Shown: in pieces, positions 52,414-63,441 of the stretch
Layout of the letters: every line of letters starts with the position of its first letter
How positions within the stretch are numbered: the stretch's first letter is position 1
Origin: Alteromonas australica
GTDB lineage: Bacteria > Pseudomonadota > Gammaproteobacteria > Enterobacterales > Alteromonadaceae
Direction of reading: 5' to 3'
DNA: 64,000 bases
NCBI RefSeq assembly: GCF_000730385.1
Contig: NZ_CP008849.1
Location: forward strand, 1,426,001 to 1,490,000
Translations under genes and position numbers: made by a program
Notes under the pieces: model-generated
The model's database searches: none
Told to the model about the DNA's origin: nothing
The model's input: only the letters and a program-made list of their open reading frames with translations

Positions 52414-53750
52414 ATGAGCCCAATATCGACAAGCCACAGCTACTGCTAGTAGATGATGATAAAAGCCTTTTGCGTCTATTAACCATTCGCCTTGAAGGAG
52501 AAGGTTATCAAGTGACCGCTGTTGAAGACGGGCAAAGTGCACTTAAAAAATTACAAAACGACAGTTATGACGTGGTACTCAGCGACCTTCGTATGCCTGG
52601 GTTAGACGGCCTTAGTTTATTTGAAGAAATCATGGGCATCAGAAAAGACATACCGGTTATTTTGATGACAGCCCACGGCACCATTGCCGATGCTGTTTCT
52701 GCCACGCAGCGCGGTGTGTTTGGCTTTCTACCTAAACCGGTTGATCATGACGAACTGCGTACGCTTTTGCAAAAAGCGTTGAGTCAGTCACAAGCGGCTC
52801 AGCCTGGGGATTGGGCGAAAGATATCATCACTCGCTCGCCAGATATGCTGAATGTACTTGACCAAGCCTATCGTATTGCACAGCGAGAAGTGTCTGTACT
52901 GATAAGCGGTGCTAGCGGCACAGGTAAAGAATTATTAGCCAATGCGATACACAAAGCGAGCAACCGAAACAATAAACCCTTTGTGGCCATTAACTGTGGC
53001 GCACTGCCGGAAAACTTGCTGGAATCTGAATTATTTGGTCATGCCAAAGGGGCATTTACAGGGGCGGTATCAGCTCATCCTGGTTTGTTCCGAGAGGCCG
53101 ATGGGGGCACCTTATTTTTAGACGAAATTGGTGATATGCCAATGACGTTACAAGTGAAGCTATTGCGGGCCTTACAAGAACGTCAAATCCGGCCAGTTGG
53201 CAGCAGTAAACATGTCGATATTGACGTGCGTATTATCTCGGCCACGCACAAAGATTTACATAAAGAGATGGAAGAAGGTACTTTTCGGGAAGATTTATAT
53301 TACCGACTAAACGTGGTGAATTTAAAGCTGCCTTCTCTTAAAGCGCGCAGTGAAGACATACCTCTGCTTGCACGTTCACTGCTTCAACAAAGTGCTCAGC
53401 GTCATGGGGTTAATGTTAGCCAATTCTCCGATGATGCGATGCAGCAGTTAGTCACATCGTCTTGGCCTGGGAACGTGCGTCAGCTGGTGAATGTGGTTGA
53501 ACAATGTGTGGCGCTTACGCAAACGCCGGTTATTCCACTGCATTTGGTTGAGCAGGCGTTATCTGCCACCAAGCAAAGTTGGCCTACACTGACTGAAGCC
53601 AGAGACGCGTTTGAGCAACAGTATTTATTCAAGTTACTTAAAATGACTGATGGCAACGTGACTCGTGCCGCAGAGTTAGCCGGTAGAAATAGAACTGACA
53701 TGCACAAGCTGATGAAGAAACACGAACTCGATGCGGCGGATTTTCGCTAA
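52410..53750 (+). CDS. glrR: Sigma54-dependent response regulator GlrR (QseF)
   Basis: A 446-aa NtrC-type activator. Receiver 8-120 with phospho-acceptor Asp59. AAA+ domain about 140-375 with Walker A GASGTGKE (168-175), GAFTGA loop at 214-219 for sigma54 contact, Walker B GGTLFLDEIGD and the R-finger region FREDLYYRLNV. C-terminal Fis-type helix-turn-helix (GNVTRAAELAGRNRTDMHKLMKKH region). Start is GTG overlapping the qseG stop. In E. coli GlrR activates the glmY small RNA; targets here are unknown. The downstream glnB of E. coli is not present; a convergent yecE follows. Confidence 0.93.
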   Translation: MNEPNIDKPQLLLVDDDKSLLRLLTIRLEGEGYQVTAVEDGQSALKKLQNDSYDVVLSDLRMPGLDGLSLFEEIMGIRKDIPVILMTAHGTIADAVSATQRGVFGFLPKPVDHDELRTLLQKALSQSQAAQPGDWAKDIITRSPDMLNVLDQAYRIAQREVSVLISGASGTGKELLANAIHKASNRNNKPFVAINCGALPENLLESELFGHAKGAFTGAVSAHPGLFREADGGTLFLDEIGDMPMTLQVKLLRALQERQIRPVGSSKHVDIDVRIISATHKDLHKEMEEGTFREDLYYRLNVVNLKLPSLKARSEDIPLLARSLLQQSAQRHGVNVSQFSDDAMQQLVTSSWPGNVRQLVNVVEQCVALTQTPVIPLHLVEQALSATKQSWPTLTEARDAFEQQYLFKLLKMTDGNVTRAAELAGRNRTDMHKLMKKHELDAADFR

Positions 53751-53767
53751 CGGCTATCCACGCTGCA

Positions 53768-54697
53768 TTAAAACAAGGCATCTTGTGTGGGGTTCACCTT
53801 TAGCGAAAGGTTAGGTAAAGGCGTTGTTGGGAAGGCGGTGTTATACATATCGATGAATAACTGCGCCAACCAAGGGGCGTCTTTATTGTCTGGACGATGA
53901 CAGAACACGTAAGGCGTTTTCCCTTGGCAACGCCACTGATGCACTTTCGTTACCCAAGGTCGTAAGCAGCTTTCGTTGTCTACCTCGTTATTATTGCCGA
54001 CAAAGCGCACAACTGGTTTATCGCCGGTTGCAATGACATTCACAGGCACTCGGGGTTTCTTTTCTCTTACCTCTTTTAATAGCGTGTCGTGACAAGGGCC
54101 GGTGAAAAGTGCCCGGGTATCCATCATGATGCGGTTCGCATTATTCCTAATTAGTAACTGGTTAAATGCCTTTTCTGCTTCACCCTTGGCAAAAAAATCA
54201 AGGTGCCTAACTTCCACACCTACGCTTATAGTGTCAGGCAGCATTGTCAAAAAGCGCTCGAGGTCATTGAGCTTTTGAGGGCCAAATTGGGAGGGGAGTT
54301 GCACCATCATTAGGCCCAGTTTGTTTTTTAACCCAGCCAACAGAGCTAACTGCGCTTGAACGTCTTCCTCGCAATGCTTCAATTGATGAACATGAGTGAT
54401 GTTTTGACTAAATTTAAAGGTAAACGAAAAGTGCTCGGGTACAGAAGCAGCCCAGCGTTCTACCGCATCGGCATGAGGAAGCGAGTAAAAGGTGGTATTC
54501 CCTTCAACCGTATTACATTCTTGTGCGTATTGAACGAGCTGACTTTGCGCTTTTGGCAGGCCGGCAAACCAGGTTTGCGGCCAATGGCTATGCTGCCACA
54601 TAGGCAAGCCGATAAAAACGGGAGGGAGGGAATGGGCGTTGTGCGTGATACCAGAAACCTCATTATTGCCAGAAGTGGGATAGTTTACATTTGTCAT
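53768..54697 (-). CDS. yecE: DUF72 family protein YecE
   Basis: A 309-aa TIM-barrel-like DUF72 protein. Seen: FIGLPMWQHSHW at the N-terminus, VEGNTTFYSLP, WAASVPEHFSFTFKFSQNITH, LMMVQLPSQFGP and VGVEVRHLDFF, in the standard order for YecE. Biochemical role unknown; a structural resemblance to phosphate-binding barrels has been noted for the family. Located head-to-head with aspS, as yecE is near aspS in E. coli. Confidence 0.87.
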   Translation of the reverse strand: MTNVNYPTSGNNEVSGITHNAHSLPPVFIGLPMWQHSHWPQTWFAGLPKAQSQLVQYAQECNTVEGNTTFYSLPHADAVERWAASVPEHFSFTFKFSQNITHVHQLKHCEEDVQAQLALLAGLKNKLGLMMVQLPSQFGPQKLNDLERFLTMLPDTISVGVEVRHLDFFAKGEAEKAFNQLLIRNNANRIMMDTRALFTGPCHDTLLKEVREKKPRVPVNVIATGDKPVVRFVGNNNEVDNESCLRPWVTKVHQWRCQGKTPYVFCHRPDNKDAPWLAQLFIDMYNTAFPTTPLPNLSLKVNPTQDALF

Positions 54698-54863
54698 TGG
54701 GCTTTACGGCGCATTTGTTTATACTATGCGGCCTTTAAACTAATACATTGAGCAAGATGGTTACGCCGCGCAAATTTGAGCGCCATTGTAGAGCATTTCT
54801 AACGCGCTACAAAGCCAGTTAACCATAGTGTTAAGCAAGAAAAAATATCAGGGGTCAAGGACC

Positions 54864-56624
54864 ATGCGCACAGATTACTGTGGGAATATCGATTCATCTT
54901 ACATTGGACAAGAAGTCACGCTTTGTGGCTGGGTTAACAAGCGTCGCGACCTAGGTGGCGTTATCTTTATAGATCTTCGCGATCGCGAGGGCATTGTACA
55001 GGTTGTGTTCGACCCTGATTTACCTGATGTATTAGCGGTTGCCAATACGCTACGTAGTGAATTTTGCGTTAAGCTAACGGGGAAAGTTCGTGCACGTCCC
55101 GAAGGCCAAATGAATAAAGATATGCGCACGGGCGGAATTGAAATTCTAGGGACAGGCCTAGAGGTCATCAATAAAGCGGATGTGTTGCCTCTTGATTGGA
55201 ATCAGGAAAATTCGGAAGAGCAACGTCTTCGTTATCGCTACCTTGACCTTCGTCGCCCTGTAATGAGCCAGCGCTTGCAATTTCGTGCCAAAGTTACTGG
55301 TGCTGTTCGTCGCTTCCTAGAAGAAGAAGGCTTTTTAGATATTGAAACACCTATTCTAACCAAAGCAACCCCTGAAGGTGCGCGGGATTATTTAGTTCCT
55401 AGTCGTACTCATAAAGGCGAGTTTTTTGCCCTGCCGCAATCTCCTCAGTTGTTTAAGCAACTGCTGATGATGTCGGGCATGGACCGTTACTATCAAATTG
55501 TAAAATGTTTCCGTGACGAAGATTTACGCGCCGATCGCCAGCCAGAATTTACTCAAATTGATATCGAAACCACGTTTTTAGATGCAGACGGTGTTATGTC
55601 TATCACTGAACGCATGATTCGTGATTTGTTTAGTAAAATGCTTGATGTTGATTTAGGTGACTTCCCGCGCATGACTTACGCCGAAGCCATGCAACGTTTT
55701 GGTAGCGACAAGCCTGATTTACGCAACCCATTAGAATTAACCGATGTGGCAGACCTGCTTGAATCCGTTGAATTTAAAGTGTTTAGCGGACCAGCAAAAG
55801 ACCCGAAAGGCCGTGTAACTGCTATACGTGTCCCAGGCGGTGCGTCGCTGTCACGTAAGCAAATTGATGAATACACAAAGTTTGTGGGTATTTATGGTGC
55901 GAAAGGCTTAGCCTGGATTAAAGTCAATGAACTCGCACCAGGCCAAGAAGGTTTGCAATCGCCTATTCTTAAGTTCTTAAGCGAAGATATTACTGATGCC
56001 ATTATTCAGCGCACAGGTGCGCAGGCTGGTGATATTCTGCTGTTCGGCGCAGATAATTATACCGTAGTGACTGAAGCCATGGGTGCGCTTCGCCTTAAGC
56101 TTGGCGAAGACTTCGACTTACTCGACGGTGACTGGAAGCCACTTTGGGTTGTAGACTTCCCAATGTTTGAAGAGTTTGATGGCCAGCTTCATGCTATCCA
56201 CCATCCTTTCACTGCACCTCGTGGATTAACACCTGACGAGCTTAAAGCCAACCCCGTTGATGCATTGTCAGATGCTTACGACATGGTACTAAATGGAGTA
56301 GAGCTTGGTGGTGGTTCGGTACGTATTCACAATGAAGACATGCAGTCGGCTGTATTCAATATTCTTGGTATTGACGACGAAGAAGCGAAGAACAAGTTTG
56401 GTTTCTTACTGGATGCACTTCGTTTTGGTGCGCCACCACACGCAGGGCTTGCATTCGGGTTAGATCGCTTGGTTATGCTTATGACCGGGGCAACCTCTAT
56501 TCGTGATGTGATGGCATTCCCTAAAACCACCACGGCAGCGTGCCCGCTAACGTCCGCCCCAAGCCCTGCTAATCCGCAGCAGCTTGAAGACTTAGCTATC
56601 GCCACGGTGAAGAAGCAATCTTAA
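54864..56624 (+). CDS. aspS: Aspartyl-tRNA synthetase
   Basis: A 586-aa class II synthetase that charges tRNA-Asp. N-terminal OB-fold ([27 protein letters not shown] region), motif 2 ([20 protein letters not shown]), a GAD insertion domain (about 285-415) and motif 3 ([15 protein letters not shown]). The bacterial-type GAD domain and the ending [14 protein letters not shown] confirm AspRS rather than AsnRS. ATG at 54864 is chosen because of AAGGA just upstream and homology from MRTDYCG; the ATG at 54828 adds 12 residues of leader. nudB follows 3 bases after the stop. Confidence 0.97.
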   Translation: MRTDYCGNIDSSYIGQEVTLCGWVNKRRDLGGVIFIDLRDREGIVQVVFDPDLPDVLAVANTLRSEFCVKLTGKVRARPEGQMNKDMRTGGIEILGTGLEVINKADVLPLDWNQENSEEQRLRYRYLDLRRPVMSQRLQFRAKVTGAVRRFLEEEGFLDIETPILTKATPEGARDYLVPSRTHKGEFFALPQSPQLFKQLLMMSGMDRYYQIVKCFRDEDLRADRQPEFTQIDIETTFLDADGVMSITERMIRDLFSKMLDVDLGDFPRMTYAEAMQRFGSDKPDLRNPLELTDVADLLESVEFKVFSGPAKDPKGRVTAIRVPGGASLSRKQIDEYTKFVGIYGAKGLAWIKVNELAPGQEGLQSPILKFLSEDITDAIIQRTGAQAGDILLFGADNYTVVTEAMGALRLKLGEDFDLLDGDWKPLWVVDFPMFEEFDGQLHAIHHPFTAPRGLTPDELKANPVDALSDAYDMVLNGVELGGGSVRIHNEDMQSAVFNILGIDDEEAKNKFGFLLDALRFGAPPHAGLAFGLDRLVMLMTGATSIRDVMAFPKTTTAACPLTSAPSPANPQQLEDLAIATVKKQS

Positions 56625-56627
56625 TTT

Positions 56628-57068
56628 ATGGCCTATAAAAAGCCAGAATCAGCGCTGGTGGTGTTGTATGACCAACACCACCGAGTGCTATTGCTGCAGC
56701 GCAAAGACGATCCCACTTTCTGGCAATCGGTAACCGGTGCGTTGGAAGAAGGGGAGCTTCCCGCTGAAACGGCGCGTCGTGAAGTGGCAGAAGAAATTGG
56801 TATCGATGCCAATATTCACGGCTTTGTGTTGAATAACCATAACAAACAAAACAAATACGAAATACGTAACCGCTGGCGTCACCGCTATCCTCCAGGTACG
56901 GTATTTAATACCGAGCACGTATTCTCATTACAAATAGACAGCGCGCTTCCGCTCGTGCTTACTGAACATCTTCAGTATGAATGGGTGTCCAAAGAAGATG
57001 CATTAGCCCGTTTGTGGTCCCCCTCAAATAAAGAAGCGGTATCTTTGTTTGTACCGAGTGTGCCTTAA
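56628..57068 (+). CDS. nudB: Dihydroneopterin triphosphate diphosphatase (Nudix) NudB
   Basis: A 146-aa Nudix hydrolase for the second step of folate synthesis. The Nudix box begins [20 protein letters not shown] and continues with IGI, matching GX5EX7[26 protein letters not shown] is characteristic of NudB. Start ATG 3 bases after aspS; last base of its stop is the first base of the ruvC ATG (TAATG). Part of the aspS-nudB-ruvC cluster. Confidence 0.93.
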   Translation: MAYKKPESALVVLYDQHHRVLLLQRKDDPTFWQSVTGALEEGELPAETARREVAEEIGIDANIHGFVLNNHNKQNKYEIRNRWRHRYPPGTVFNTEHVFSLQIDSALPLVLTEHLQYEWVSKEDALARLWSPSNKEAVSLFVPSVP

Positions 57069-57586
57069 TGGTTATACTGGGTATAGATCCAGGTTCTAGG
57101 ATTACCGGTTACGGTTTAATTGCGCGAAAGCAAGGTAAATTGGTGTATGTAGCCAGCGGTTGTATTCGTGTTGGTACGGCAGAATTACCCGCGCGATTAG
57201 CGAATATTTATACTGGCATTAGTGACATTATTCGACAGTATTCGCCTGCGCAATTTGCAATTGAGCAAGTCTTTATGGCGAAAAACCCCGATTCAGCTTT
57301 AAAGTTGGGCCAAGCAAGAGGGGCAGCGATAGTGGCGGCAACGCAGGCAAGTTTGCCCGTGGCTGAATACAGTGCAAGGCAAATAAAGCAAGCTGTGGTA
57401 GGAAAGGGCAGTGCCGATAAAACACAGGTGCAACACATGGTGAAGCATCTATTGAATTTAAGTGGTACGCCACAAGCCGATGCGGCTGATGCCTTAGCGG
57501 TTGCCTTGTGTCATGCCAATACTGAACAAAGCCTTATTAATATGGCGGGGCAAGCACGTAAAACGGTACGTGGCCGACTACGGTAA
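57068..57586 (+). CDS. ruvC: Holliday junction resolvase RuvC
   Basis: A 172-aa endonuclease that cuts Holliday junctions with RuvAB. All four catalytic acids are present: Asp7 (LGIDPGS), Glu66 (AIEQVF), Asp138 and Asp141 ([13 protein letters not shown]). Overlaps nudB by 1 base; 56 bp before ruvA. The yebC gene that often lies upstream is replaced here by aspS-nudB. Confidence 0.97.
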   Translation: MVILGIDPGSRITGYGLIARKQGKLVYVASGCIRVGTAELPARLANIYTGISDIIRQYSPAQFAIEQVFMAKNPDSALKLGQARGAAIVAATQASLPVAEYSARQIKQAVVGKGSADKTQVQHMVKHLLNLSGTPQADAADALAVALCHANTEQSLINMAGQARKTVRGRLR

Positions 57587-57642
57587 TCTGCTAGAACCAA
57601 TCCTAACTTTCGCTTTTATAAAGCTAAGCAAAGAGACTTTTC

Positions 57643-58263
57643 ATGATTGGACGAATTCGCGGTACGTTGGCTGAAAAACAGCCACCAGAAATTCTTGTTG
57701 ATGTAGCCGGTGTTGGCTACGAAATTCATATGCCTATGACCAGCTTCTATCAACTTCCCGCAGTAGGCGACGAAGTGGTGGTGTATACCCATTTCGTGGT
57801 ACGGGAAGACGCGCAGTTACTCTTTGGTTTCGCCGATAAGATGGAGCGAGGCTTGTTTCGCGAATTGATTAAAGCTAATGGTGTCGGTCCAAAACTAGGG
57901 CTTGCTATATTATCGGGTATGTCAGCATCGCAATTTCTTGCCAGTGTACAAAACGAAGATGTGTCAGCCTTAGTGAGCTTGCCCGGTATAGGTAAAAAAA
58001 CTGCAGAACGTTTGGTGGTTGAACTTAAAGACAGATTAGCTAAGTTTGGTAAAGCACAAAGTATTGCAGTACCGCCACCGAGTAGCGATTTGTTATCTGC
58101 CAATACCTTTGTTGAAGTGAACGATACCCGTGAAGAAGCACAAAGCGCGCTTATTGCACTTGGCTACAAACCTGCGCAGGCGAGTAAGCTTGTCGACAGC
58201 GTGTATAGCGAAGGCATGGAAAGCGAAGCGCTTATTCGTGAAGCCCTCAAAGCGGCCATATAA
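57643..58263 (+). CDS. ruvA: Holliday junction branch migration protein RuvA
   Basis: A 206-aa tetrameric DNA-binding subunit. OB-fold N-terminus [27 protein letters not shown] region, helix-hairpin-helix repeats ([14 protein letters not shown] and [20 protein letters not shown]), and a RuvB-contacting C-terminal domain starting about 155 after a flexible linker. 26 bp before ruvB. Confidence 0.97.
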   Translation: MIGRIRGTLAEKQPPEILVDVAGVGYEIHMPMTSFYQLPAVGDEVVVYTHFVVREDAQLLFGFADKMERGLFRELIKANGVGPKLGLAILSGMSASQFLASVQNEDVSALVSLPGIGKKTAERLVVELKDRLAKFGKAQSIAVPPPSSDLLSANTFVEVNDTREEAQSALIALGYKPAQASKLVDSVYSEGMESEALIREALKAAI

Positions 58264-58289
58264 ATTACATTTAAATAAGCAGAGCAATC

Positions 58290-59294
58290 ATGATAGAAGC
58301 CGACAGACTTATCACGCCGGATGCTAGCAGCGAAGATGAAGTTATCGACCGCGCCATTCGGCCAAAAATGTTGGACGATTATACCGGTCAGCCCCATGTG
58401 TGTGAGCAAATGGAAATCTTCATTCAAGCGGCACGCAATCGTGACGATGCCTTAGATCACCTGCTCATTTTTGGCCCGCCAGGATTGGGTAAAACCACGT
58501 TAGCCAATATTGTGGCTAACGAAATGGGCGTGAACATTAAAACCACCTCAGGCCCGGTACTTGAAAAGGCAGGTGATTTAGCGGCCTTGCTGACAAACCT
58601 AGAGCGTAACGACGTACTCTTTATCGACGAAATTCATCGATTAAGCCCCGTTGTGGAAGAAATACTTTATCCCGCCATGGAAGACTATCAACTGGATATT
58701 ATGATTGGCGAAGGGCCTGCGGCTAGGTCAATTAAGCTGGATTTACCTCCGTTTACTCTCGTGGGCGCAACCACCCGTGCTGGCTCTCTAACATCACCGC
58801 TAAGAGACAGGTTTGGAATAGTACAGCGTCTGGAATTTTATTCCGTTAAAGATCTCACCAGCATAGTCGCACGAAGCGCAAGTTATTTGAATTTATCCAT
58901 GAGTGAAGAAGGCGCTCAGGAAGTCGCCTGTCGCTCAAGAGGTACGCCTCGTATCGCAAACCGCTTACTTCGACGGGTGCGAGATTATGCTGAAATTAAA
59001 GCCGATGGCACGGTGGGCGCTGAGATAGCGGCTAAAGCTCTCGATATGCTGGATGTGGATAAAGAAGGCTTTGATTACATGGATCGTAAATTGCTAACTG
59101 CCATTATAGAGAAGTTTGACGGTGGGCCTGTAGGGTTGGATAACTTGGCCGCCGCCATCGGTGAGGAAAAAGAAACCATCGAAGACGTCATTGAACCGTT
59201 TCTTATTCAGCAGGGGTTTTTACAACGCACTCCCAGAGGCCGAATAGTATCGCAACGAGCCTATCTTCATTTTGGTTTTACACCTTCAAATTAA
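58290..59294 (+). CDS. ruvB: Holliday junction branch migration ATPase RuvB
   Basis: A 334-aa AAA+ motor. Walker A GPPGLGKT (62-69), Walker [12 protein letters not shown], sensor 1 GATTRAG, arginine finger region SPLRDRFG, sensor 2 [13 protein letters not shown], then a winged-helix domain ending [13 protein letters not shown]. Followed by an intrinsic terminator. Confidence 0.98.
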   Translation: MIEADRLITPDASSEDEVIDRAIRPKMLDDYTGQPHVCEQMEIFIQAARNRDDALDHLLIFGPPGLGKTTLANIVANEMGVNIKTTSGPVLEKAGDLAALLTNLERNDVLFIDEIHRLSPVVEEILYPAMEDYQLDIMIGEGPAARSIKLDLPPFTLVGATTRAGSLTSPLRDRFGIVQRLEFYSVKDLTSIVARSASYLNLSMSEEGAQEVACRSRGTPRIANRLLRRVRDYAEIKADGTVGAEIAAKALDMLDVDKEGFDYMDRKLLTAIIEKFDGGPVGLDNLAAAIGEEKETIEDVIEPFLIQQGFLQRTPRGRIVSQRAYLHFGFTPSN

Positions 59295-59304
59295 GCCTTT
59301 TCTA

Positions 59305-59336
59305 ATGGCAGTGTTAAAGCACTGCCATGTTTTATT
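59305..59336 (+). terminator. Intrinsic terminator of ruvCAB
   Basis: ATGGCAGTG and CACTGCCAT form a perfect 9-bp stem around TTAAAG, followed by GTTTTATT. It begins 10 bases past the ruvB stop. Confidence 0.72.
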
Positions 59337-59356
59337 CAAAACAAAGGATTGAAAGC

Positions 59357-59490
59357 AAAAAAAAGCCCGCTCATTTGAGCGGGCGAAAACAACAAGTGTT
59401 GAAGGAAATAAATCCAGGGAACTCATGTCTTACAAGAGAAAAACTCTAGCGTAACCGTGCTTGCCACCATTACGCTCTGTACGACTGATG
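59357..59490 (-). ncRNA. Candidate small RNA between ruvB and ybgC (minus strand)
   Basis: A minus-strand transcription unit of about 130 nt is bounded by a good promoter (59497-59524) and an intrinsic terminator at its end. The terminator is GCCCGCTCA pairing with TGAGCGGGC around two bases (59365-59384), followed by eight T. It contains no convincing ORF. Near the 5' end AGCGTAA and TTACGCT can form a 7-bp stem, and a CCUGGAUUUAUUUCC-like unpaired stretch lies before the terminator. No annotated gene on this strand would otherwise need the terminator. I do not recognise a known RNA family. Confidence 0.45.
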
Positions 59491-59496
59491 CTGCGT

Positions 59497-59524
59497 ATTA
59501 TAGGTAAGCGCAGAATTCTTACAA
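59497..59524 (-). promoter_or_regulatory. Minus-strand promoter of the small RNA candidate
   Basis: On the minus strand TTGTAA and a perfect TATAAT are separated by 16 bp, predicting transcription from about 59490 leftwards. Confidence 0.5.
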
Positions 59525-59712
59525 TTGAGTAAAATTGTTTTAATTCATTAGAATATCTAATGTGTTATTTGTATGTTAATCGTGCGTCAAAAAATGATTT
59601 AAAGTGGCGTTTATAGTAGGATGTGGCGGTGAAATTTAGCGATGAGTTGCCGTTGGGTTGTGCGTTATTTTTGTATATATAGATTAATTTTATTGACGGT
59701 AAAGGAATAGTT
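59525..59712. other. Upstream region of ybgC-tol
   Basis: AT-rich, no ORF. A possible plus-strand promoter is TTGGGT (59653-59658) with TATATA 17 bp on (59676-59681), about 30 bases before the ybgC ATG. Confidence 0.35.
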
Positions 59713-60111
59713 ATGCATCGACATCAGGTGAGGGTGTATTACGAGGATACCGATGCAGGTGGTATTGTGTACTACGCCAATTATTTAAAGTTTATGGAGA
59801 GAGCCCGTACAGAGTGGTTACGTAGCTTAGGCTTCGAGCAAGACACATTAATGGAACAATCGGTCGCTTTTGTCGTCAAACGCGTTGAAATGCATAATTA
59901 TGCGCCTGCTCGGTTTAATGAGTTGTTGAGTATTGATTCTCAGGTTGTAGAATTAAAAGGCGCTAGCATGACGTTTAAACAAACCATTAAAAATAAACAA
60001 GAAACGATATTGGTCACCGCCGAGGTGCTCGTTGCTTGTGTTAATCTGGACTCAATGAAGCCCAGACGTTTACCACGTACATTATTAGGGGAAATTTCGC
60101 GTGTCATCTGA
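59713..60111 (+). CDS. ybgC: Acyl-CoA thioesterase YbgC (Tol-Pal associated)
   Basis: A 132-aa hot-dog-fold thioesterase. The active-site segment [27 protein letters not shown] begins near residue 9 with its catalytic Asp. First gene of the tol cluster, with AAGGA before the ATG. Overlaps tolQ by 11 bases, so translation is coupled. Confidence 0.95.
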   Translation: MHRHQVRVYYEDTDAGGIVYYANYLKFMERARTEWLRSLGFEQDTLMEQSVAFVVKRVEMHNYAPARFNELLSIDSQVVELKGASMTFKQTIKNKQETILVTAEVLVACVNLDSMKPRRLPRTLLGEISRVI

Positions 60112-60793
60112 TCTTACTTTTATCGGACTTTTTCTACAGGCCAGCTTTATCGTTCAACTGGTCATGCTGCTTTTATTGAGTGTATCCATTGCCTCTTGGA
60201 CATTTATATTTCAAAGAAGTAGAGCGTTATCAGGAGCACGAGAAGAAATGCGCCAGTTTGAAGACAAGTTTTGGTCAGGAGCAGATTTAAACCGTCTTTA
60301 TCAAGAACTTTCTGCGCGAAACAACCTGACTGGCATGGGCAGCATCTTTTGTGCGGGTTTTAAAGAATTTGTCCGTTTGAGGAAGTCGAACACCAGCACA
60401 AATGGTGTGGTTGATGGTACCTATCGTGCTATGAGGGTTACCATGTCGCGCCAAGTAGAAGAATTAGAGAGTCGACTGCCTTTTCTCGCCACCGCAGGGT
60501 CCATTAGCCCGTATATTGGCCTTTTCGGAACCGTATGGGGAATTATGAATGCCTTTATCGCGCTAGGTGAAGTGCAACAAGCCACCTTGGCAATGGTCGC
60601 GCCAGGTATTGCTGAAGCTTTGATTGCCACAGCGATTGGTTTATTCGCGGCAATTCCTGCTGTTATTGCATACAACCGCTTTAGCCATCAGGTTGAGAAG
60701 TTAGAGAATAACTATGGCAATTTCATGGAAGAGTTTTCTGCCATATTGCACCGCCAAGCCATGGCGTCGCAAGCACAACAACCACAAGCCTAA
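60101..60793 (+). CDS. tolQ: Tol-Pal inner-membrane protein TolQ
   Basis: A 230-aa MotA/ExbB-type protein with three membrane helices (about 15-37, 130-152, 165-190) that forms the proton-driven motor with TolR. Seen: [26 protein letters not shown] region and [24 protein letters not shown]. Start is GTG inside ybgC. Confidence 0.96.
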   Translation: MSSDLTFIGLFLQASFIVQLVMLLLLSVSIASWTFIFQRSRALSGAREEMRQFEDKFWSGADLNRLYQELSARNNLTGMGSIFCAGFKEFVRLRKSNTSTNGVVDGTYRAMRVTMSRQVEELESRLPFLATAGSISPYIGLFGTVWGIMNAFIALGEVQQATLAMVAPGIAEALIATAIGLFAAIPAVIAYNRFSHQVEKLENNYGNFMEEFSAILHRQAMASQAQQPQA

Positions 60794-60823
60794 GCTAACT
60801 TCACACACGAGCGAGGACTTGTT

Positions 60824-61249
60824 ATGTACGTGAGAAAACGCAGAAGACCGGTTTCAGAAATAAACGTAGTGCCTTACATCGATGTTATGTTGGTACTACT
60901 CATTATTTTTATGGTGACCGCACCATTAATATCACAAGGGGTAAAGGTAGATCTTCCTAAAGCAAGTGCCAACCCTATTGAGCAAGAAGACAATCCCCCC
61001 ATTATTGCGTCGGTAGACGTGAAAGGCCGCTATTATTTAAATGTTGGTGATGACCAAGAAACCCCTATCGACAAAGACGAACTTGCAGCAATAGTGCAAG
61101 CGCAGCTTCAAAAAGATGAAAACACGCCAGTGGTAGTGAAGGGAGATGGTCAGGTTGCGTACAACGAAGTGATTCAATTAATGGTGCTATTGCAAAGTGC
61201 GGGTGTACCCTCAGTTGGGTTAATGACAGATCCTGTAGAGCCGGAGTAG
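60824..61249 (+). CDS. tolR: Tol-Pal inner-membrane protein TolR
   Basis: A 141-aa ExbD-type protein. A single membrane helix contains the protonatable Asp in VPYIDVMLVLLIIFMV. The periplasmic domain (about 45-141) ends GVPSVGLMTDPVE. 30 bp after tolQ, with GAGG before the ATG, and 12 bp before tolA. Confidence 0.96.
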   Translation: MYVRKRRRPVSEINVVPYIDVMLVLLIIFMVTAPLISQGVKVDLPKASANPIEQEDNPPIIASVDVKGRYYLNVGDDQETPIDKDELAAIVQAQLQKDENTPVVVKGDGQVAYNEVIQLMVLLQSAGVPSVGLMTDPVEPE

Positions 61250-61261
61250 GGTAACCCTTTT

Positions 61262-62041
61262 ATGACAGCATCATCTGTTGCCATTTATAAATCCCTAGGG
61301 CTGCACACGGTAGTGGCGGCCCTGTTGCTAATTAGCGTCAGTTTTTCGCCAGATCCCTTACCTAGTCTTCCTTCAAATGCACCGTTAATTGAAGCAACGT
61401 TTATAGATGCACAAAAAATTGCCGATACTAAGCGTGCCCAAGCTCAAGCAGAAGCGCAAGCGCGTGCCAAAGAAGCAGAGCGCCAGCGTAAAGCACAAGA
61501 AGCCGCAGCTCAAAAGCGCCAGCAGGCGCTAGCCGCTAAGCGTGCGAAGGCAGAACGGGAAGCAAAAGCGGCAGAAGCGAAGCGGCAAAAAGAATTAGAG
61601 CGATTAGCCGCGCAAAAAGAGAAAGAACGCAAAGAAAGAGAGGCCCGCGAGAAGGCGGAAGCCTTACAAAAAGAAAAAGACGCGAAAGAAAAAGCGGAAA
61701 TGGAAAGAATAATGCAAGAGCAGTTAGCACAGGAGCAAGCGGCGCAGCAAGCTAGACGTCGCAAGCAGGTGCTCACTGAGGTAGAGAGGTACACCGCGCT
61801 TATTCAACAGACTATTAAGCGTAACCTCTATTATGACGATAGTTTTGAAGGGAAGGTGTGCCGGCTAAATATAAAGTTGGCGACCACAGGGTTCGTCACC
61901 AGTATTCGTGTACTTGGCGGTAATGATGCCTTATGTCGCGCCGCCGAGAGTGCCGTCAGGCGAGCAGAAGAGCTACCAGTGTCAACTGCGCCAGATGTGT
62001 ACGAACAGCTAAAAGATATCAACTTAAAAGTGGAACTGTAG
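61262..62041 (+). CDS. tolA: Tol-Pal envelope protein TolA (short helical domain)
   Basis: A 259-aa periplasm-spanning protein that links the TolQR motor to Pal. Membrane helix about 11-30. Domain II (about 48-165) is a long Ala/Lys/Glu/Arg helix. Domain III (about 175-259) has [24 protein letters not shown] region and a disulphide-capable Cys pair. It is much shorter than E. coli TolA (421 aa), mostly by loss of helix repeats. 4 bp before tolB. Confidence 0.92.
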   Translation: MTASSVAIYKSLGLHTVVAALLLISVSFSPDPLPSLPSNAPLIEATFIDAQKIADTKRAQAQAEAQARAKEAERQRKAQEAAAQKRQQALAAKRAKAEREAKAAEAKRQKELERLAAQKEKERKEREAREKAEALQKEKDAKEKAEMERIMQEQLAQEQAAQQARRRKQVLTEVERYTALIQQTIKRNLYYDDSFEGKVCRLNIKLATTGFVTSIRVLGGNDALCRAAESAVRRAEELPVSTAPDVYEQLKDINLKVEL

Positions 62042-62045
62042 TGAA

Positions 62046-63401
62046 ATGAAAATACGAGGTTTATGGATAGCAGCCATTGCAATGGTGTTTAGTGCTAAGG
62101 TGTTCGCTACCTTGGAAATAGTCATCACAGAAGGGATGAACAGTGCTCGGCCCATTGGGGTTGTTCCTTTTAAGTGGAAAGGGCAAGGGGCACTACCCGG
62201 TGAAATCTCAGAAGTGGTGATGGCCGATTTAATGCGCAGCGGTAAATTTAATCCGGTGTCCACCAATGACATGCCACAGTACCCTGAAACGGCAGAAGAT
62301 GTTGATTATAGTGCTTGGGCCACAATGGGGGTGGATACCGTGCTTGTGGGCAGTATTGATGAGCAGGGCGCAAACAAGTATGTGGTGTCTTACCAGCTTA
62401 TCGATGTGCTGAAAGGGCAATTAGATGGTGGGCAAGCTCAAGTGCTTAAAAACGGTGAGCTAGTCACCAGCAATAGCCATGTTATTGTTGCACGCCAGGC
62501 GGTAATTGATGGTCAAGATTTCCGTCAGTATGCACATAGAATTAGTGATGTCGTATATGAAAAACTGACAGGAGTACGCGGCGCATTCCTTACACGCATT
62601 GCTTATGTCATAGTACGGGACAGAGATACGCACAAAAAGCCGTATCAACTTGTTATTGCCGATTATGATGGGGAAAACGAAACGCGCTTACTTTCGTCTC
62701 CTGAGCCGTTGATGTCGCCAGTATGGTCGCCGGATGGTGAAAAATTGGCTTACGTTAGCTTTGAAAATCGTCGCCCGCAGATATTTATACAGGATATTTA
62801 CACGAGTGAGCGTACCCGCGTTACCGATTTTCCTGGTATAAATAGTAGCCCGGCGTTTTCGCCAGATGGCAAGCAACTTGCTATGGTGTTGTCGAAAGAT
62901 GGAAACCCAGAGATCTATATCATGGATCTTGCGACAAAAAACTTGCGTAGAATTACACGTAATCGTGCGATTGATACTGAGCCTGCCTGGCTGCCAGATG
63001 GTAGTGGGTTAATTTTTAGCTCGGAACGGGGTGGTAAACCCCAGATTTATAGCGTAAATTTAGATTCTAAGAAGGTAAGACGCGTTACCTTCGTTGGTGA
63101 GCAAAACCTCGGAGGTACAATTACCCCTGACGGAAAGCAAATGGTGGTGGTCAATCAGACCAATGGGAACTACCATATTGCTAAGCAACCGTTAGACGGT
63201 AGTTCACCTCAAGTGCTGACAAGAACCTATTTGGACGAGTCGCCGAGTATTGCACCCAATGGCAGTATGATTATATACAGCACCCTACACGAGGGTACAC
63301 AAGTGTTATCGCTTGTTTCTCTTGATGGGCGTTTTAAAGCTAGGTTACCAGCAGCCGATGGGCAGGTAAAAGCACCAAGTTGGTCACCATTTTTGTTCTA
63401 A
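62046..63401 (+). CDS. tolB: Tol-Pal periplasmic protein TolB
   Basis: A 451-aa secreted protein: signal peptide (about 1-22, ending KVFA), an N-terminal alpha/beta domain (about 25-170) and a six-bladed beta-propeller (about 185-450) with repeated [29 protein letters not shown] and [12 protein letters not shown] blades. Binds Pal and TolA. 40 bp before pal. Confidence 0.96.
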   Translation: MKIRGLWIAAIAMVFSAKVFATLEIVITEGMNSARPIGVVPFKWKGQGALPGEISEVVMADLMRSGKFNPVSTNDMPQYPETAEDVDYSAWATMGVDTVLVGSIDEQGANKYVVSYQLIDVLKGQLDGGQAQVLKNGELVTSNSHVIVARQAVIDGQDFRQYAHRISDVVYEKLTGVRGAFLTRIAYVIVRDRDTHKKPYQLVIADYDGENETRLLSSPEPLMSPVWSPDGEKLAYVSFENRRPQIFIQDIYTSERTRVTDFPGINSSPAFSPDGKQLAMVLSKDGNPEIYIMDLATKNLRRITRNRAIDTEPAWLPDGSGLIFSSERGGKPQIYSVNLDSKKVRRVTFVGEQNLGGTITPDGKQMVVVNQTNGNYHIAKQPLDGSSPQVLTRTYLDESPSIAPNGSMIIYSTLHEGTQVLSLVSLDGRFKARLPAADGQVKAPSWSPFLF

Positions 63402-63441
63402 ACACTGATACAGTAAACAATAAAATTTAAGGATTAGTAGG

